A stretch of 64,000 nucleotides of DNA. Source: Actinoallomurus iriomotensis (GTDB taxonomy: Bacteria; Actinomycetota; Actinomycetes; Streptosporangiales; Streptosporangiaceae). Below, piece after piece: positions 49,774 to 58,653 of this stretch (within the stretch, counting starts at the first letter, position 1; each line of letters starts with the position of its first letter). Where the stretch lies: NCBI RefSeq assembly GCF_030269445.1, contig NZ_BSTJ01000013.1, forward strand, positions 297,298 through 361,297. The letters are read 5' to 3'. The notes below the pieces were generated by a model. That model worked only from the letters and a program-made list of their open reading frames with translations, was not told the origin of the DNA and did no database searches. The position numbers were made by a program, and so were the translations under genes.

Positions 49774-50700
49774 ATGCCCAGGGCAGTGAGGTTCCAGCAG
49801 TACGGCGGCATCGAGGTGCTGCGGGTCGTCGAGGTCGACCGGCCGGTCCCCGGTCCGGGCCAGGTCCTCGTACGGGTCGTCGCGGCGGCCATCAACCCGG
49901 GGGAGGCGAAGATCCGTACCGGCGCGCTCCACGACCGCTGGCCCGCGACGTTCCCCTCCGGCCAGGGCAGCGACCTGGCCGGGGTCGTGGTGGAGACCGG
50001 CGCGGGCGTCGAGGGGTTCGCGAGCGGCGACGAGGTGATCGGGTTCACGGACGACCGCGCGAGTCACGCCGAGTTCGTCGTCGTGGCGACCGCCGATCTC
50101 GTCCACCGGCCGGCGGACGTCTCGTGGGAACAGGCCGGATCGCTGTACGTGGCGGGAACCACGGCGTACGCGGCGGTGCGGGCCGTCGCGGCGGGACCGG
50201 GCGACACGGTCGTGATCTCCGGCGCCGCCGGTGGAGTGGGCTCGATCGCGGTCCAGCTCGCCCGCGACACCGGGGTGAACGTGATCGGCCTGGCGAGCGA
50301 GGCCAACCACCGGTGGCTCGCCGCGCATGGTGCGCTGCCGGTCGCGTACGGCGAGGGCGTCCTCGACCGGATCAGAACGGCCGCGGGCGACCGGAGCGTC
50401 GACGCCTTCATCGACACCGTCGGCGCCGGCTATGTCGAGCTCGCCCTCGACCTCGGAGTGGCTCCGGAACGGATCGACACCATCATCGACTTCGAGGCCG
50501 CCGAGAAGCACGGAGTCAAGACCGAGGGGAACACCGCCGCGGGGAACGCCGAGGTGATCGCCGAACTGGCCACGCTGATCAGCAGCGCCGGACGGCTGGA
50601 GATCCCGATCGCCGCCACGTACCCGCTGGACGAGGTACGGGACGCCTTCCGCGAACTGGAGCGCGGCCACACTCGGGGCAAGATCGTCCTTCGGCCGTGA
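49774..50700 (+). CDS. NADP-dependent zinc-free MDR oxidoreductase
   Basis: A 308-residue reductase; ATG 49774 begins MPRAVRFQQYGGIEVLRVVE. Rossmann motif ISGAAGGVGSIAVQLARDTG, NADP-type. No zinc ligands. Third zinc-free MDR in the window, divergent from an MmyB regulator. A quinone or enone reductase role is the usual one. Confidence 0.87.
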   Translation: MPRAVRFQQYGGIEVLRVVEVDRPVPGPGQVLVRVVAAAINPGEAKIRTGALHDRWPATFPSGQGSDLAGVVVETGAGVEGFASGDEVIGFTDDRASHAEFVVVATADLVHRPADVSWEQAGSLYVAGTTAYAAVRAVAAGPGDTVVISGAAGGVGSIAVQLARDTGVNVIGLASEANHRWLAAHGALPVAYGEGVLDRIRTAAGDRSVDAFIDTVGAGYVELALDLGVAPERIDTIIDFEAAEKHGVKTEGNTAAGNAEVIAELATLISSAGRLEIPIAATYPLDEVRDAFRELERGHTRGKIVLRP

Positions 50701-50707
50701 GCCCGGC

Positions 50708-51694
50708 TTACGGAAGCAGGGCGAGCGCCTCCCGCAGGTTGTGCTCGGCGATCCCGCGCATGAGCGCCCGGTCGGGGAAGTCGCCGTCGAGGAGGCGGAG
50801 CGGCCCGGCGACCAGCGAAAGACGCATGGCCAGCAGGTACAGGTCGAGGCGCCGCTGATCGAGCCCGGGCCGGGAGAGGGCCGCGTAGCGCTCGCCGAAG
50901 CGGATGCGGAGGAACACGTGCTCCCACTCGACGTCGAAGTACATCAGGCCCTCGATGTCGATGAGGACGGCCCGCCCTTCGGCGCTCACCAGCACGTGGT
51001 CGGGGCCGAGTTCTCCGTGGATCAGCCCGCACTCGGCGCGGGGGAGCACCGGCTCCCGCAGCTCCCGCAGGCGCTCGTCGAGGCGGTCGCGCACGGTCCC
51101 GATCCTGGTGTCGCGCCCGGCCGCCTCATCGAGGTCGCGCCGGGCCCGGTCGAGAACCAGCTGCTCGCAGGAGCTCCCGAGGGCGACGCCGCCCCGGTCC
51201 AGCAGGTCCACTCTGCCGTGGCGGGGAGCGTGGTGCCGGTGCATCAGGTCGAGAGTCCGGGCCAGGTCGGCCAAGGCGGCGTCCGCGCGAGCGGGACCGG
51301 TCTCGAAGAGCGCCTCCAGCGTGCCGCCCGGGACGTCCTCGACGACGGCGACGTCGGCCGCGTACCGCTGCCCGGTGTCATCGGCCCACAGCACGCGGGG
51401 AACGCGGGCCCCGACCTCGTCCAGCCTGCGCCGCGCGGCCAGGAACGGCGCGATGCCCGAGGCGGGCGCGAACGGGTCTGTCGCGTCGTCCTCCCGGGTG
51501 CCGGGCCAGAAGTCCTCCTCGTCCGACCAGCGGTAGACGATCACGCTCGCCGCTTCGCCCCCGTCGAGCCGGACCCGGTAGACGCCCTTCTTGCTTCCTC
51601 CGCGCAGGCGGTCCACCCCGACGATCCGGGGTCTTCCCCCCAACGCGTCCGACACCATTCCCGACAGGTCGCCGGCCTCCGCGAATCCACGCAC
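50708..51694 (-). CDS. Phosphotransferase (APH/choline-kinase-like)
   Basis: About 328 residues from GTG 51694. ATP-binding N-lobe region VDRLRGGSKKGVYRVRLDGG; catalytic loop HGELGPDHVLV, which has Glu where most APH kinases have Asp (HGDxxxxN) and His at the Asn position; metal site VLIDIEGL. The same HGELGPDH form occurs in actinobacterial subfamilies, so it may be active. The substrate may be an alcohol or sugar amine; drug resistance is not implied. The long open frame upstream is a shadow of the DHA2 exporter gene. Start codon choice is moderately secure. Confidence 0.75.
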   Translation of the reverse strand: MRGFAEAGDLSGMVSDALGGRPRIVGVDRLRGGSKKGVYRVRLDGGEAASVIVYRWSDEEDFWPGTREDDATDPFAPASGIAPFLAARRRLDEVGARVPRVLWADDTGQRYAADVAVVEDVPGGTLEALFETGPARADAALADLARTLDLMHRHHAPRHGRVDLLDRGGVALGSSCEQLVLDRARRDLDEAAGRDTRIGTVRDRLDERLRELREPVLPRAECGLIHGELGPDHVLVSAEGRAVLIDIEGLMYFDVEWEHVFLRIRFGERYAALSRPGLDQRRLDLYLLAMRLSLVAGPLRLLDGDFPDRALMRGIAEHNLREALALLP

Positions 51695-51784
51695 CCCCGG
51701 GAACCTACCGGGAGCCTGCACCTGACAGGTGTACCTCCACCGGAGGGCTGGTCGCCCGGTCCGGCGGGCCGCAGTCTGGCCGGC

Positions 51785-53242
51785 ATGGCGACAGAGACTC
51801 CTCACGGCTCCGCGCGGCTCGGGCCGCGCGGCCGGGTCGTGCTCCTCACCCTGTGCGGCGCGACGTTCATGACCGGGCTGGACTACTCGATCATCACGGT
51901 GGCGCTGCCGGAGATCGGGCGGGACCTGGGCTTCGCCGGCGCGTCGGCGCTCCAGTGGGTGGCCACCGCGTGCCTGCTGCCGACGGCCGCGCTGATGCCG
52001 CTGTTCGGGCGAGTGTCGGACCTGGTCGGCAGGCGCCGGCTGTTCATCGCCGGGGTGGCGACCTTCACCGTGTTCTCGCTGCTGGCCGGGCTGGCGCCGA
52101 GCCCGGGCCTGCTCGTGGCGGCGCGCGCCGGGCAGGGTGTCGCGGCGGCCATGATCGGCCCGACCGCGCTCGCGCTGATGACCGCCGCGTTCCCCGAGGG
52201 GCCGCGGCGCACCAGGGCGCTGGGCGTCAACGGCGCCTTGCTGTCGCTGGGGTTCGTCATCGGCACGATCGGCGGCGGGATGATCACCAGCGGGCTGAAC
52301 TGGCGGTGGACCATGCTCCTCCTGTCCGGCATCGGCTCGCTGGTCCTGCTCGGCGCGATCACGGTGGTCCGCGAGTCGGCGGGACGGAGCCGGGCCGGGC
52401 TGGACGTCCCCGGCGCCCTCCTGGCGAGCGGTGGGCTGTTCGCCCTGGTGTACGGCATCTCCACCGGCGACCGGGCAGGCTGGGGGAGCGCGCCGACCCT
52501 CGCGACGCTGGCGGCCGCCGTGCTCCTCCTCGGCGCCTTCCTGGTCGTCGAGGGACGGCAGGCGGCCCCGCTCGTTCCGCCGCGCCTCCTGCGCCGCGGG
52601 ACCGTGAAATGGGGCATGACCATGGCGCTGGTCACCTTCGGCATGTGCGGCGGGGCGACCCTGCTGCTCAGCATCCACATGCAGGATGTCTTGGGCTACT
52701 CGCCGCTGCGGACCGGGTTCGGCTTCCTCGGTGAGGGCGTCGCGGCCCTGCTCGCGGGGTCCCTCGCGGCCCGGCTGATCGGCGCTCGAGGCACCGTGAC
52801 GGTCATCGTGGTCGGCCTGACCGTGCAAGCGGCGGGCACCGCCGCGATGGTGTTCCTGCCCGCCGAGGGCGGCCTGGTGCTCCTGCTGACCACCTCGGCC
52901 GCGATGGGGTTCGGGCACGTCCTGACCGTGGTGGCCGCCATCACGACGATCACCTCCGGTCTGGCCCAGGCCGACCAGGGCGTCGCCGGCAGCCTGGCCC
53001 AGATGCCCACCTTCGTCGGCGCCGTCGGCGTGGCCGGGCTCACCGCCGTCGTCGCCGCCCGTACCGAGGCGCTCGCTCCGGCCGCGTCGGCCACCCTGGG
53101 CGGGCTGCACGCCGCGTTCCTGACGGCCGGTGCGGTCGCGGCGCTCGGCGCCGTCGCCGGCGGTGTCCTGCTCCGCCGGACGAACGCCGGCCGGGTCGGG
53201 CGCTCTACCGATCGGCCGGCCGAGCGAGTCCCGGCCGCGTGA
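51785..53242 (+). CDS. DHA2-family MFS drug exporter
   Basis: A 485-residue transporter with about 14 hydrophobic segments. ATG 51785. First helix VVLLTLCGATFMTGLDYSII carries the family motif D1; motif A is FGRVSDLVGRRRLF; motif C-like GPTALALMTAAFPEG follows. It matches EmrB/QacA proton-driven multidrug exporters. Divergent from the phosphotransferase gene and convergent with an MmyB regulator, whose last 38 bases overlap its end. Confidence 0.9.
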   Translation: MATETPHGSARLGPRGRVVLLTLCGATFMTGLDYSIITVALPEIGRDLGFAGASALQWVATACLLPTAALMPLFGRVSDLVGRRRLFIAGVATFTVFSLLAGLAPSPGLLVAARAGQGVAAAMIGPTALALMTAAFPEGPRRTRALGVNGALLSLGFVIGTIGGGMITSGLNWRWTMLLLSGIGSLVLLGAITVVRESAGRSRAGLDVPGALLASGGLFALVYGISTGDRAGWGSAPTLATLAAAVLLLGAFLVVEGRQAAPLVPPRLLRRGTVKWGMTMALVTFGMCGGATLLLSIHMQDVLGYSPLRTGFGFLGEGVAALLAGSLAARLIGARGTVTVIVVGLTVQAAGTAAMVFLPAEGGLVLLLTTSAAMGFGHVLTVVAAITTITSGLAQADQGVAGSLAQMPTFVGAVGVAGLTAVVAARTEALAPAASATLGGLHAAFLTAGAVAALGAVAGGVLLRRTNAGRVGRSTDRPAERVPAA

Positions 53243-54068
53243 CCGACTCGGTGAGCCGCCGCAGCCGTTCCCGCGACGGCGAACCCGTCTCGGCCTGGAA
53301 CACGGTCACCGCCTGCCCCTCGTCGTCGGGCGTCCGCAGGAGCTCGGCGGTGAGGGTCATGACACCGACGCCGGGATGCCGGTAGTCACGCGAGATGGAC
53401 GCGCAGTTGCTCACCGGGTGCTCGGTCCACAGGGCGTGGAACTGCGGGCTGAGCGCCAGCAGCTCCTCGACCAGAGCGGTCAGCCCCTCATCCCCGGGAA
53501 ACCTGCTCAGCGACCCCTCCAGGTAGGCGATGTCGTCGCGGGCCTTCTGCTCCCAGTCGGCGTACAGCCCGCGGGAGAAGTCCAGTTCGAGGAAGTCGAG
53601 GCGGACGAAGTTCGGCTTCTCCTCAGCGTCGAAGGCCCAGTGCGGAGCCAGCAGGGCGTGCGCCGGACGGTTCCACGCGAGGATGTCGCCCCGCCGGCCC
53701 ACCGCGATGGCGGGCACCTCGGTGAACGATTCCACCATCAGCCTGATGCCGGCCCGCAGCCGTTCGGGACGCGCCTTCCGCCTGGCCCGCGCGACCCGGG
53801 CCAGGCGGTGCAGATGCGCCACCTCGTCGTCGTCCAGCCGCAGCACGCGGGCGACGGCGTCGAGGACCTCATCGGAGACGTTCGGGCTCTGTCCCTGCTC
53901 CAGGCGCGTGTAATAGCCGACGCTGACCCCGGCCAGCGGCGCCAGCTCCTCCCGGCGCAGCCCGGCCACCCGGCGATGCCTGATCCCGGAGCTCAGCCCG
54001 ACGTCCTCGGGCCGCACCCGGGCCCGCCGCGACCGAAGGAACTCACCAAGCACAGAACCGGGATACAT
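53205..54068 (-). CDS. Second MmyB-type XRE transcriptional regulator
   Basis: About 287 residues from ATG 54068 (MYPGSVLGEFLRSRR); a longer form from 54143 is possible. Helix-turn-helix RREELAPLAGVSVGYYTRLE near residues 40-60, then the MmyB ligand domain with AWNRPAHALLAPHW and NFVRLDFLELDF. It resembles the regulator at 48761-49624. Its 3' end overlaps the exporter gene by 38 bases. Its target may be the exporter or genes to the right. Confidence 0.88.
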   Translation of the reverse strand: MYPGSVLGEFLRSRRARVRPEDVGLSSGIRHRRVAGLRREELAPLAGVSVGYYTRLEQGQSPNVSDEVLDAVARVLRLDDDEVAHLHRLARVARARRKARPERLRAGIRLMVESFTEVPAIAVGRRGDILAWNRPAHALLAPHWAFDAEEKPNFVRLDFLELDFSRGLYADWEQKARDDIAYLEGSLSRFPGDEGLTALVEELLALSPQFHALWTEHPVSNCASISRDYRHPGVGVMTLTAELLRTPDDEGQAVTVFQAETGSPSRERLRRLTESVTRPGLARPADR

Positions 54069-54117
54069 GACACGAAAGCCTGCCAGATCGCGATCCAGCT
54101 CCACCACGCCGAGAACC

Positions 54118-54387
54118 TCACCGCCCTCCCGCACCTCTGACACAGCGGCGGTTTCCCACGTCGGCGTACCAGACGGCGCCCTCGGCGTCGACGCAGATCC
54201 CGTCGGGATGGTCGGCCCCGGCCTCCGCCCACACTCGCCGGTCGCCCAGGGAACCGTCCGGACCGATGTCGAAGGCGGTGAGCCGGTTGCCGTAGCCGAT
54301 GTTGTGGGCGTAGGCGTTGCCGCGCGCGTCGACCACGATGTCGTTCCACGGCTTGTCGGAGAAGGAGACTCCTCCCGTGATCAGAAC
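54118..54387 (-). pseudogene. SMP-30/gluconolactonase remnant
   Basis: About 90 codons read WNDIVVDARGNAYAHNIGYG, then jump to NRLTAFDIGPDGSLGDRRVW and HPDGICVDAEGAVWYADVGN. Both halves are recognisable parts of SMP-30 family lactonases, but the intervening beta-propeller blade (normally containing a TPDN-type loop) and the whole N-terminal and C-terminal parts are missing. The frame is stopped at 54388. It is most simply a deletion remnant, squeezed between the regulator and the ATPase gene. Confidence 0.6.
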
Positions 54388-54405
54388 TCATCGGCCGGCC
54401 CGGCG

Positions 54406-56694
54406 TCACCAGGAGGCCGGCAGCGGGTAGTCGACGGTGAAGTCCGGCGATCGCCTGAGCTGCTCGCGGAGGTCGCCGGTGGCGGGATGGTCCGGTCCCA
54501 GGTGGTGGATCATGTCCGTGAGCAGGCCGGCGAAGAGCGACTCGGCCCGGCCGGGGTCACCGGTCCGGGCGATCCACAGCGCGACCTGGTAGCGGGCGTA
54601 CAGGGTGATCTCGTGGTCGTCGCCGAGGACCCACGTTCCCTCCCGTACGAGGTGCTCGGCCTCGGCCAGGGCCTCGGCGGGGCGGCCGGCCACGCCCGTC
54701 TCGCCGGCGAGCTGCAGCCGTCCGGCCAGGGTCTGCGGATGCTCCGACCCGTAGATCACCTTCCGTCCGGCGACCACGCTCTCGAGCAGCCGGATGCCGG
54801 CATCGGCGTCGCCGCTGCGGATGGTCGCGCCGGCGAGGTTCCACCGGACGTCGTTGGTCAGAGGGTCGTACTCGCCGAGCAGGCCGGTGACGTCGGAGTC
54901 CAGTTCGCGCCAGAGCCGGAGGCGCCGATCGGCGTCACCGTCGTGGCCGGCCCACACGGCCTGCTCGAACCGGCCGTTCAGCGTGGTGGTGTGCGCGGGG
55001 CCGAGACGCCGGACGGCCTGGTCGAGGATGCGGGAGGCGATCGCGAACGCCTCCGCGCCGTCGCCGGTGTGGCCGGTCCAGCGGGCGACGCTCAGGCCGG
55101 CCTCCAGGCTCGCCTCGTGGTCGTCTCCGTAGGCCCGGCGGGCCTCGTGCCAGATCTCCCGTGCCGTGCCCAGGGCCTCCTCGGCGTCGCCGGAGGCTCC
55201 GGTCCACCACGACAGGGCGCTCTTGAGTTCCAGGAGTTCGGCCGGATCGACGTCGTCCGGAGCGGCGGCGATCGTCGCACGGAGGAGGTCGGCGGCCTGC
55301 CGCGTCTCCCGGCGGACGCCGGTGCGCGCCACGACGTAGGCCAGCGCCACGGCCGCGACGAGGACCCCGCCGTCGAGCGCCGTGCGGAAGGCCTGGTACG
55401 CGATGTCCTCACGTTGGCGCAGGCCGGCCTCCCAGCCGATGTCGAGGCTCGTCGCCGCGTCGGCCTCGTCGAGCAGGAGCGTCCACACGGTGTCCGGCAG
55501 GGGGTCGGCTCCCGCCTCCGCGGCATCGACCAGGTAGTCGAACACACGGTGGGAGCGGGGGTCCGCCTCGTCGGGGACGAGCAGGCTGCTCACCGCGAAC
55601 ACCGGGGTGGTCGCCCAGGTCAGGGCCGCCTCCCACGGCTCCGGGCGAAGGAGGGCTCCGCCGCGTGCGGCGAGGTGGTGCTCGTGCAGGCGTTCGAGCA
55701 ACGCCTCGGGGAGCGGACCGTGCCAGCCCGCCCGCCGGGCGTCGATCGCCGCCGCGACCAGGGCCGCACCACGCGTGTGCCCGCCCTCGGGGTCCCAGGC
55801 GTTCGTGGCCCGGGCCAGCAGCCGGGGACCGGCGGCGAGGTGTTCCGCGATGCCGAACCGGTCCGCCTGCGCGAGTGCCACGACGATCCGCGGGTCGGCC
55901 GACGAGCGTGCCCGCTCGATCTCCGCGGGGCTCCACCGGCGGTCGATCCGGATCTCCTCGGCCAGGTCGAACACGCCCCGATCGGGACGCCGGTCCTCGG
56001 GGCCGGTCGCGTCGTCGGGCCCCGCGTACCGCTCCCGTGCCTTCGTACGGATCGTCGCGACGACGACGGCCTCGGGATTGTCCACCCCGATCTGCCGCAG
56101 GACGTGCGAGGTCAGCCCACCGGCGCCGAGGTAGCGTTCGAGGTCGTCGAGCCAGACGACGCACGGCCCGAGGCCGGCGGCCGCCCGCCGCGCCGCGAGG
56201 ATCGACGTGTGGTCGTCCGGGTCGGGCAGGAGGAACCGGTGCTCGGGCAGCCGCGCCCGTACCGCCTCCAGAGCCAGCCGCGACTTGCCCGCCGTCGACT
56301 CGCCGACGATGACCACGAAGGGATGCGTGCCCAGCGCCGCCTCCACCTCCGCGCTCCGGTCCCGGGGAACGAAGGCGGGCAGGACCGGTCCGTGGGGCGT
56401 GGCGGCGGCCCGGTGCACGCCGAGGGCGACCAGGTCGGTGACGTCCTTCACCCGGGGCGGCCGGCCGTGTCGGTCGCGCAGCAGCTTGTCGCGCGCGTCG
56501 AGGACCCGGCGATGCCCCTCGTCCAGCGCCTCGGTCCCTCTTCGCGACATCACGCCGGTGACCGCCGTGACGGCCGCGACCACGGCCACGCCGATCGTGG
56601 TCGGCAGCGATCGGGTCAGCCCGGCGACCGCGGCCCCACCGGCCGTCGCGACGACGAGCAACCACCAAGCGCGTAACCGGCTCCACCGCCGCAT
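54406..56694 (-). CDS. Membrane-anchored P-loop ATPase with TPR repeats
   Basis: A 762-residue protein from ATG 56694. Residues 10-50 contain two hydrophobic segments (WWLLVVATAGGAAVAGL, TIGVAVVAAVTAVTGVM) that anchor it. The ATPase domain has Walker A GESTAGKS at 131-138 and Walker B VVWLDDLE at about 179-186. The C-terminal 350 residues hold tetratricopeptide-like repeats of the LGPAHTTTLNGRFEQAVWAG type seen in STAND/AfsR-like proteins. It has no effector domain at the N-terminus besides the membrane anchor. It lies 50 bases after two small genes on the same strand. Function unknown. Confidence 0.75.
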   Translation of the reverse strand: MRRWSRLRAWWLLVVATAGGAAVAGLTRSLPTTIGVAVVAAVTAVTGVMSRRGTEALDEGHRRVLDARDKLLRDRHGRPPRVKDVTDLVALGVHRAAATPHGPVLPAFVPRDRSAEVEAALGTHPFVVIVGESTAGKSRLALEAVRARLPEHRFLLPDPDDHTSILAARRAAAGLGPCVVWLDDLERYLGAGGLTSHVLRQIGVDNPEAVVVATIRTKARERYAGPDDATGPEDRRPDRGVFDLAEEIRIDRRWSPAEIERARSSADPRIVVALAQADRFGIAEHLAAGPRLLARATNAWDPEGGHTRGAALVAAAIDARRAGWHGPLPEALLERLHEHHLAARGGALLRPEPWEAALTWATTPVFAVSSLLVPDEADPRSHRVFDYLVDAAEAGADPLPDTVWTLLLDEADAATSLDIGWEAGLRQREDIAYQAFRTALDGGVLVAAVALAYVVARTGVRRETRQAADLLRATIAAAPDDVDPAELLELKSALSWWTGASGDAEEALGTAREIWHEARRAYGDDHEASLEAGLSVARWTGHTGDGAEAFAIASRILDQAVRRLGPAHTTTLNGRFEQAVWAGHDGDADRRLRLWRELDSDVTGLLGEYDPLTNDVRWNLAGATIRSGDADAGIRLLESVVAGRKVIYGSEHPQTLAGRLQLAGETGVAGRPAEALAEAEHLVREGTWVLGDDHEITLYARYQVALWIARTGDPGRAESLFAGLLTDMIHHLGPDHPATGDLREQLRRSPDFTVDYPLPASW

Positions 56695-56744
56695 GCGCAC
56701 ATCAGAGCACCACCGTGCCGCCCACGTCCAGCGATCCGCCGATG

Positions 56745-57128
56745 TCAGGGACCGAGGTCGAGCACGACCGCGGGCGAGCCGACCACCGCCTCGCCCCACT
56801 CGCCCTCAACCCGCCAGCCGGACGAATCGCCGGCGAGGGGAGCGAAAACGTCGATGTTGCCCCGATCGGGTTCCCCGTCCGGGTCGCGGTTCGGCGGACG
56901 CTCGGAGCCCCGGAACAGGACCGGCCGCCCGCTCACCGTCAACCGGCCGCGGCGGTAGCAGTACATCTCGCCCGGCCGCGGCGGCCGGTAGCGAGGGTGC
57001 CGCTCCGTCAGGACCGCCTCGAGGTCGAAGACCAGCGCCCCGTCCCGTACGCCGACCTCCAGCACCCAGGAGTCCTCGAGGTAGATCTCGGCCAGGTCCG
57101 CGAACGCCTGGTCGTACGTCGGTGGCAT
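56745..57128 (-). CDS. Conserved small soluble protein of unknown function
   Basis: A 127-residue protein starting MPPTYDQAFADLAEIYLEDS. It is strand-rich, with a YRPPRPGEMYCYRRGRLTVS stretch in the middle and many aromatic and acidic residues. No signal or membrane segment. It starts 3 bases after the preceding small gene's stop. The pattern looks like a widespread actinobacterial hypothetical family, but no function is known to me. Confidence 0.65.
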   Translation of the reverse strand: MPPTYDQAFADLAEIYLEDSWVLEVGVRDGALVFDLEAVLTERHPRYRPPRPGEMYCYRRGRLTVSGRPVLFRGSERPPNRDPDGEPDRGNIDVFAPLAGDSSGWRVEGEWGEAVVGSPAVVLDLGP

Positions 57129-57131
57129 GTC

Positions 57132-57371
57132 TCAGGCCTGCTCCATCGCCTCGCCGACCTCCTGGCCGTCGCGCCAGTGTCGTTGGTCGGCCAGCATGTG
57201 GCCGACGCCGACGATCACCGCGACCGGCCACTCCACCACCTCGAAGGCGGCGAGCACCCCGAGCCCGGCGTAGAAGATCAGCCGGTCGCGCGGGGGCAGC
57301 GTCACCGCGCCCAGGACGGGCACCTCCACGACCGTGCCCTTACGCGTCTTCCTGACCGCCGGCTCCGCCAT
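57132..57371 (-). CDS. Small membrane protein of unknown function
   Basis: A 79-residue protein. After a basic N-terminus (MAEPAVRKTRKGTVVEVPV) two hydrophobic stretches follow (IFYAGLGVLAAFEVVEWPVA, VIVGVGHMLA), then a charged tail. It is the first gene of a probable operon with the 127-residue protein and the P-loop/TPR ATPase. It is of a type often near stress or envelope genes in actinomycetes, but its role is unknown. Confidence 0.6.
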   Translation of the reverse strand: MAEPAVRKTRKGTVVEVPVLGAVTLPPRDRLIFYAGLGVLAAFEVVEWPVAVIVGVGHMLADQRHWRDGQEVGEAMEQA

Positions 57372-57418
57372 GGCTCCTCACCTCCAGCTCAGCGTCGCCA
57401 CCCTCACTCCCTACCCCC

Positions 57419-58588
57419 TCAGGCGGACAGCTCGCGCTCCAACGGGGTACGGAACCGCGGGATCACCCGTACCGGGCCGATCCACTCGCTCAGGCGGGCC
57501 GCCTCGGCCTTCACGGCGGTCTCGGCCTCCGCGCCGACGTCCTCCAGCAGCCGGTACACCACCGAGCCGTCGGCGCGCTGGGACCAGCCGCCCACGATCC
57601 GGCCGTCGCACCAGACCGTCGGGCCCGCGTTGCCCGACCGGTCGAACAGGGCCGGGCCGTGCTCGCCCAGGTACCAGTCCCGGCCGGTCCAGCCCATCAC
57701 GGTCGGGTCCAGGCCCGGCAGCAGCGCCACCCACGGCGCCGGCGGCGCCACCGGCTCCGCGTCGCCGGCGAGGACCAGGCCGGGCGTGCCGTCCAGGTCG
57801 ACCTCCTCGGTCTCCACCTGTGCCAGGGCCTGCCTGACCTGGGTCATGGTCAGGCCGGTCCACCACTTGAGGTCGGCGGCGGTGCCCGGCCCGTACGCGG
57901 CGAGCCAGCGGCGGACCAGTTCCGCTCGTGCGGTCTCGGCGGGCACCTGCGGGATCCCGTCCGGCAGCCACGACTCGATCGGCGACCACTGGAACTGGTT
58001 GCTGATCCACGTACCGCGCGGGCGGCCACGGACGATCCGGCCCTCGACGGCCAGGCCGAGCAGCACCCGGCTCGCGATCGCCGGACTGGCCTCGTTCCGG
58101 CTGCCGCGGCCCAGCACGATCCGTTCCTTCAGGCGCGGCACGTCGGCGGACAGTTCGGCCCCGTACGCCGCGCCGCGCGCCCGCAACGCGGCGAGCGTCT
58201 CCTCCTCGACCTCCCGCAGCCACGCGTCGTCCCCGAGCCCGGCCTCCTGGAGGAACTTCAGCGTACGGCGGCGTTCGAGGCGCGCGACGTCGTCGGCGCA
58301 GGCCGCCTTCACGATCGGCACCAGCTCGGCAGGGACGGCGAAGACGGTCCGCCGCATGCAGAGCATCCGCACCAGCCGGCGCTCCTCGTACAGCTCCCGC
58401 TCGATGTCGGCGACGCCGGGGGAGCGCATCCGGGCCGCCGCCGCGAGGTACACCGCCGCCGGATCGGTGCCGTGCAGCGCCACCAGCGCGCGGGCCGCCT
58501 CCACGGCACTCCCGAACGGCGCCGCCAGGCCGTGCCGTGCACCGATCCGCGCCCGCCGCTCCGCCACCGTCATCCGCCTGATCGTCAT
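57419..58588 (-). CDS. Winged-helix DNA-binding domain protein (HTH_42/AlkX-type)
   Basis: About 389 residues from ATG 58588 (MTIRRMTVAERRARIG). It shows the HTH_42 family features: ARHGLAAPFGSAVEAARALV, VALHGTDPAAVYLAAAARM, TVFAVPAELVPIVKAACADD and WVALLPGLDPTVMGWTGRDW. Crystal structures of this family show tandem winged helices, and some members (AlkX/AlkZ-like YcaQ) are DNA glycosylases for crosslinks. The catalytic QxQ motif of AlkZ reads NQFQWSP-like here, so glycosylase activity is possible but unproven. Stands alone, divergent from cydA. Confidence 0.75.
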   Translation of the reverse strand: MTIRRMTVAERRARIGARHGLAAPFGSAVEAARALVALHGTDPAAVYLAAAARMRSPGVADIERELYEERRLVRMLCMRRTVFAVPAELVPIVKAACADDVARLERRRTLKFLQEAGLGDDAWLREVEEETLAALRARGAAYGAELSADVPRLKERIVLGRGSRNEASPAIASRVLLGLAVEGRIVRGRPRGTWISNQFQWSPIESWLPDGIPQVPAETARAELVRRWLAAYGPGTAADLKWWTGLTMTQVRQALAQVETEEVDLDGTPGLVLAGDAEPVAPPAPWVALLPGLDPTVMGWTGRDWYLGEHGPALFDRSGNAGPTVWCDGRIVGGWSQRADGSVVYRLLEDVGAEAETAVKAEAARLSEWIGPVRVIPRFRTPLERELSA

Positions 58589-58653
58589 CCGCTGATTATC
58601 GCCGGAGCGGGGTACCACGCTCACAGGGGCGTGGATGGCCGATCGGGGGAGAC

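Noticed and set aside
50708..53110. An 800-codon minus-strand frame ending in the phosphotransferase.
   Set aside because: Everything upstream of about 51694 is antisense to the DHA2 exporter; the kinase fold begins after that point.
54067..56676. An 869-codon plus-strand frame opposite the TPR ATPase gene.
   Set aside because: The opposite strand has Walker motifs and TPRs; this frame has none.
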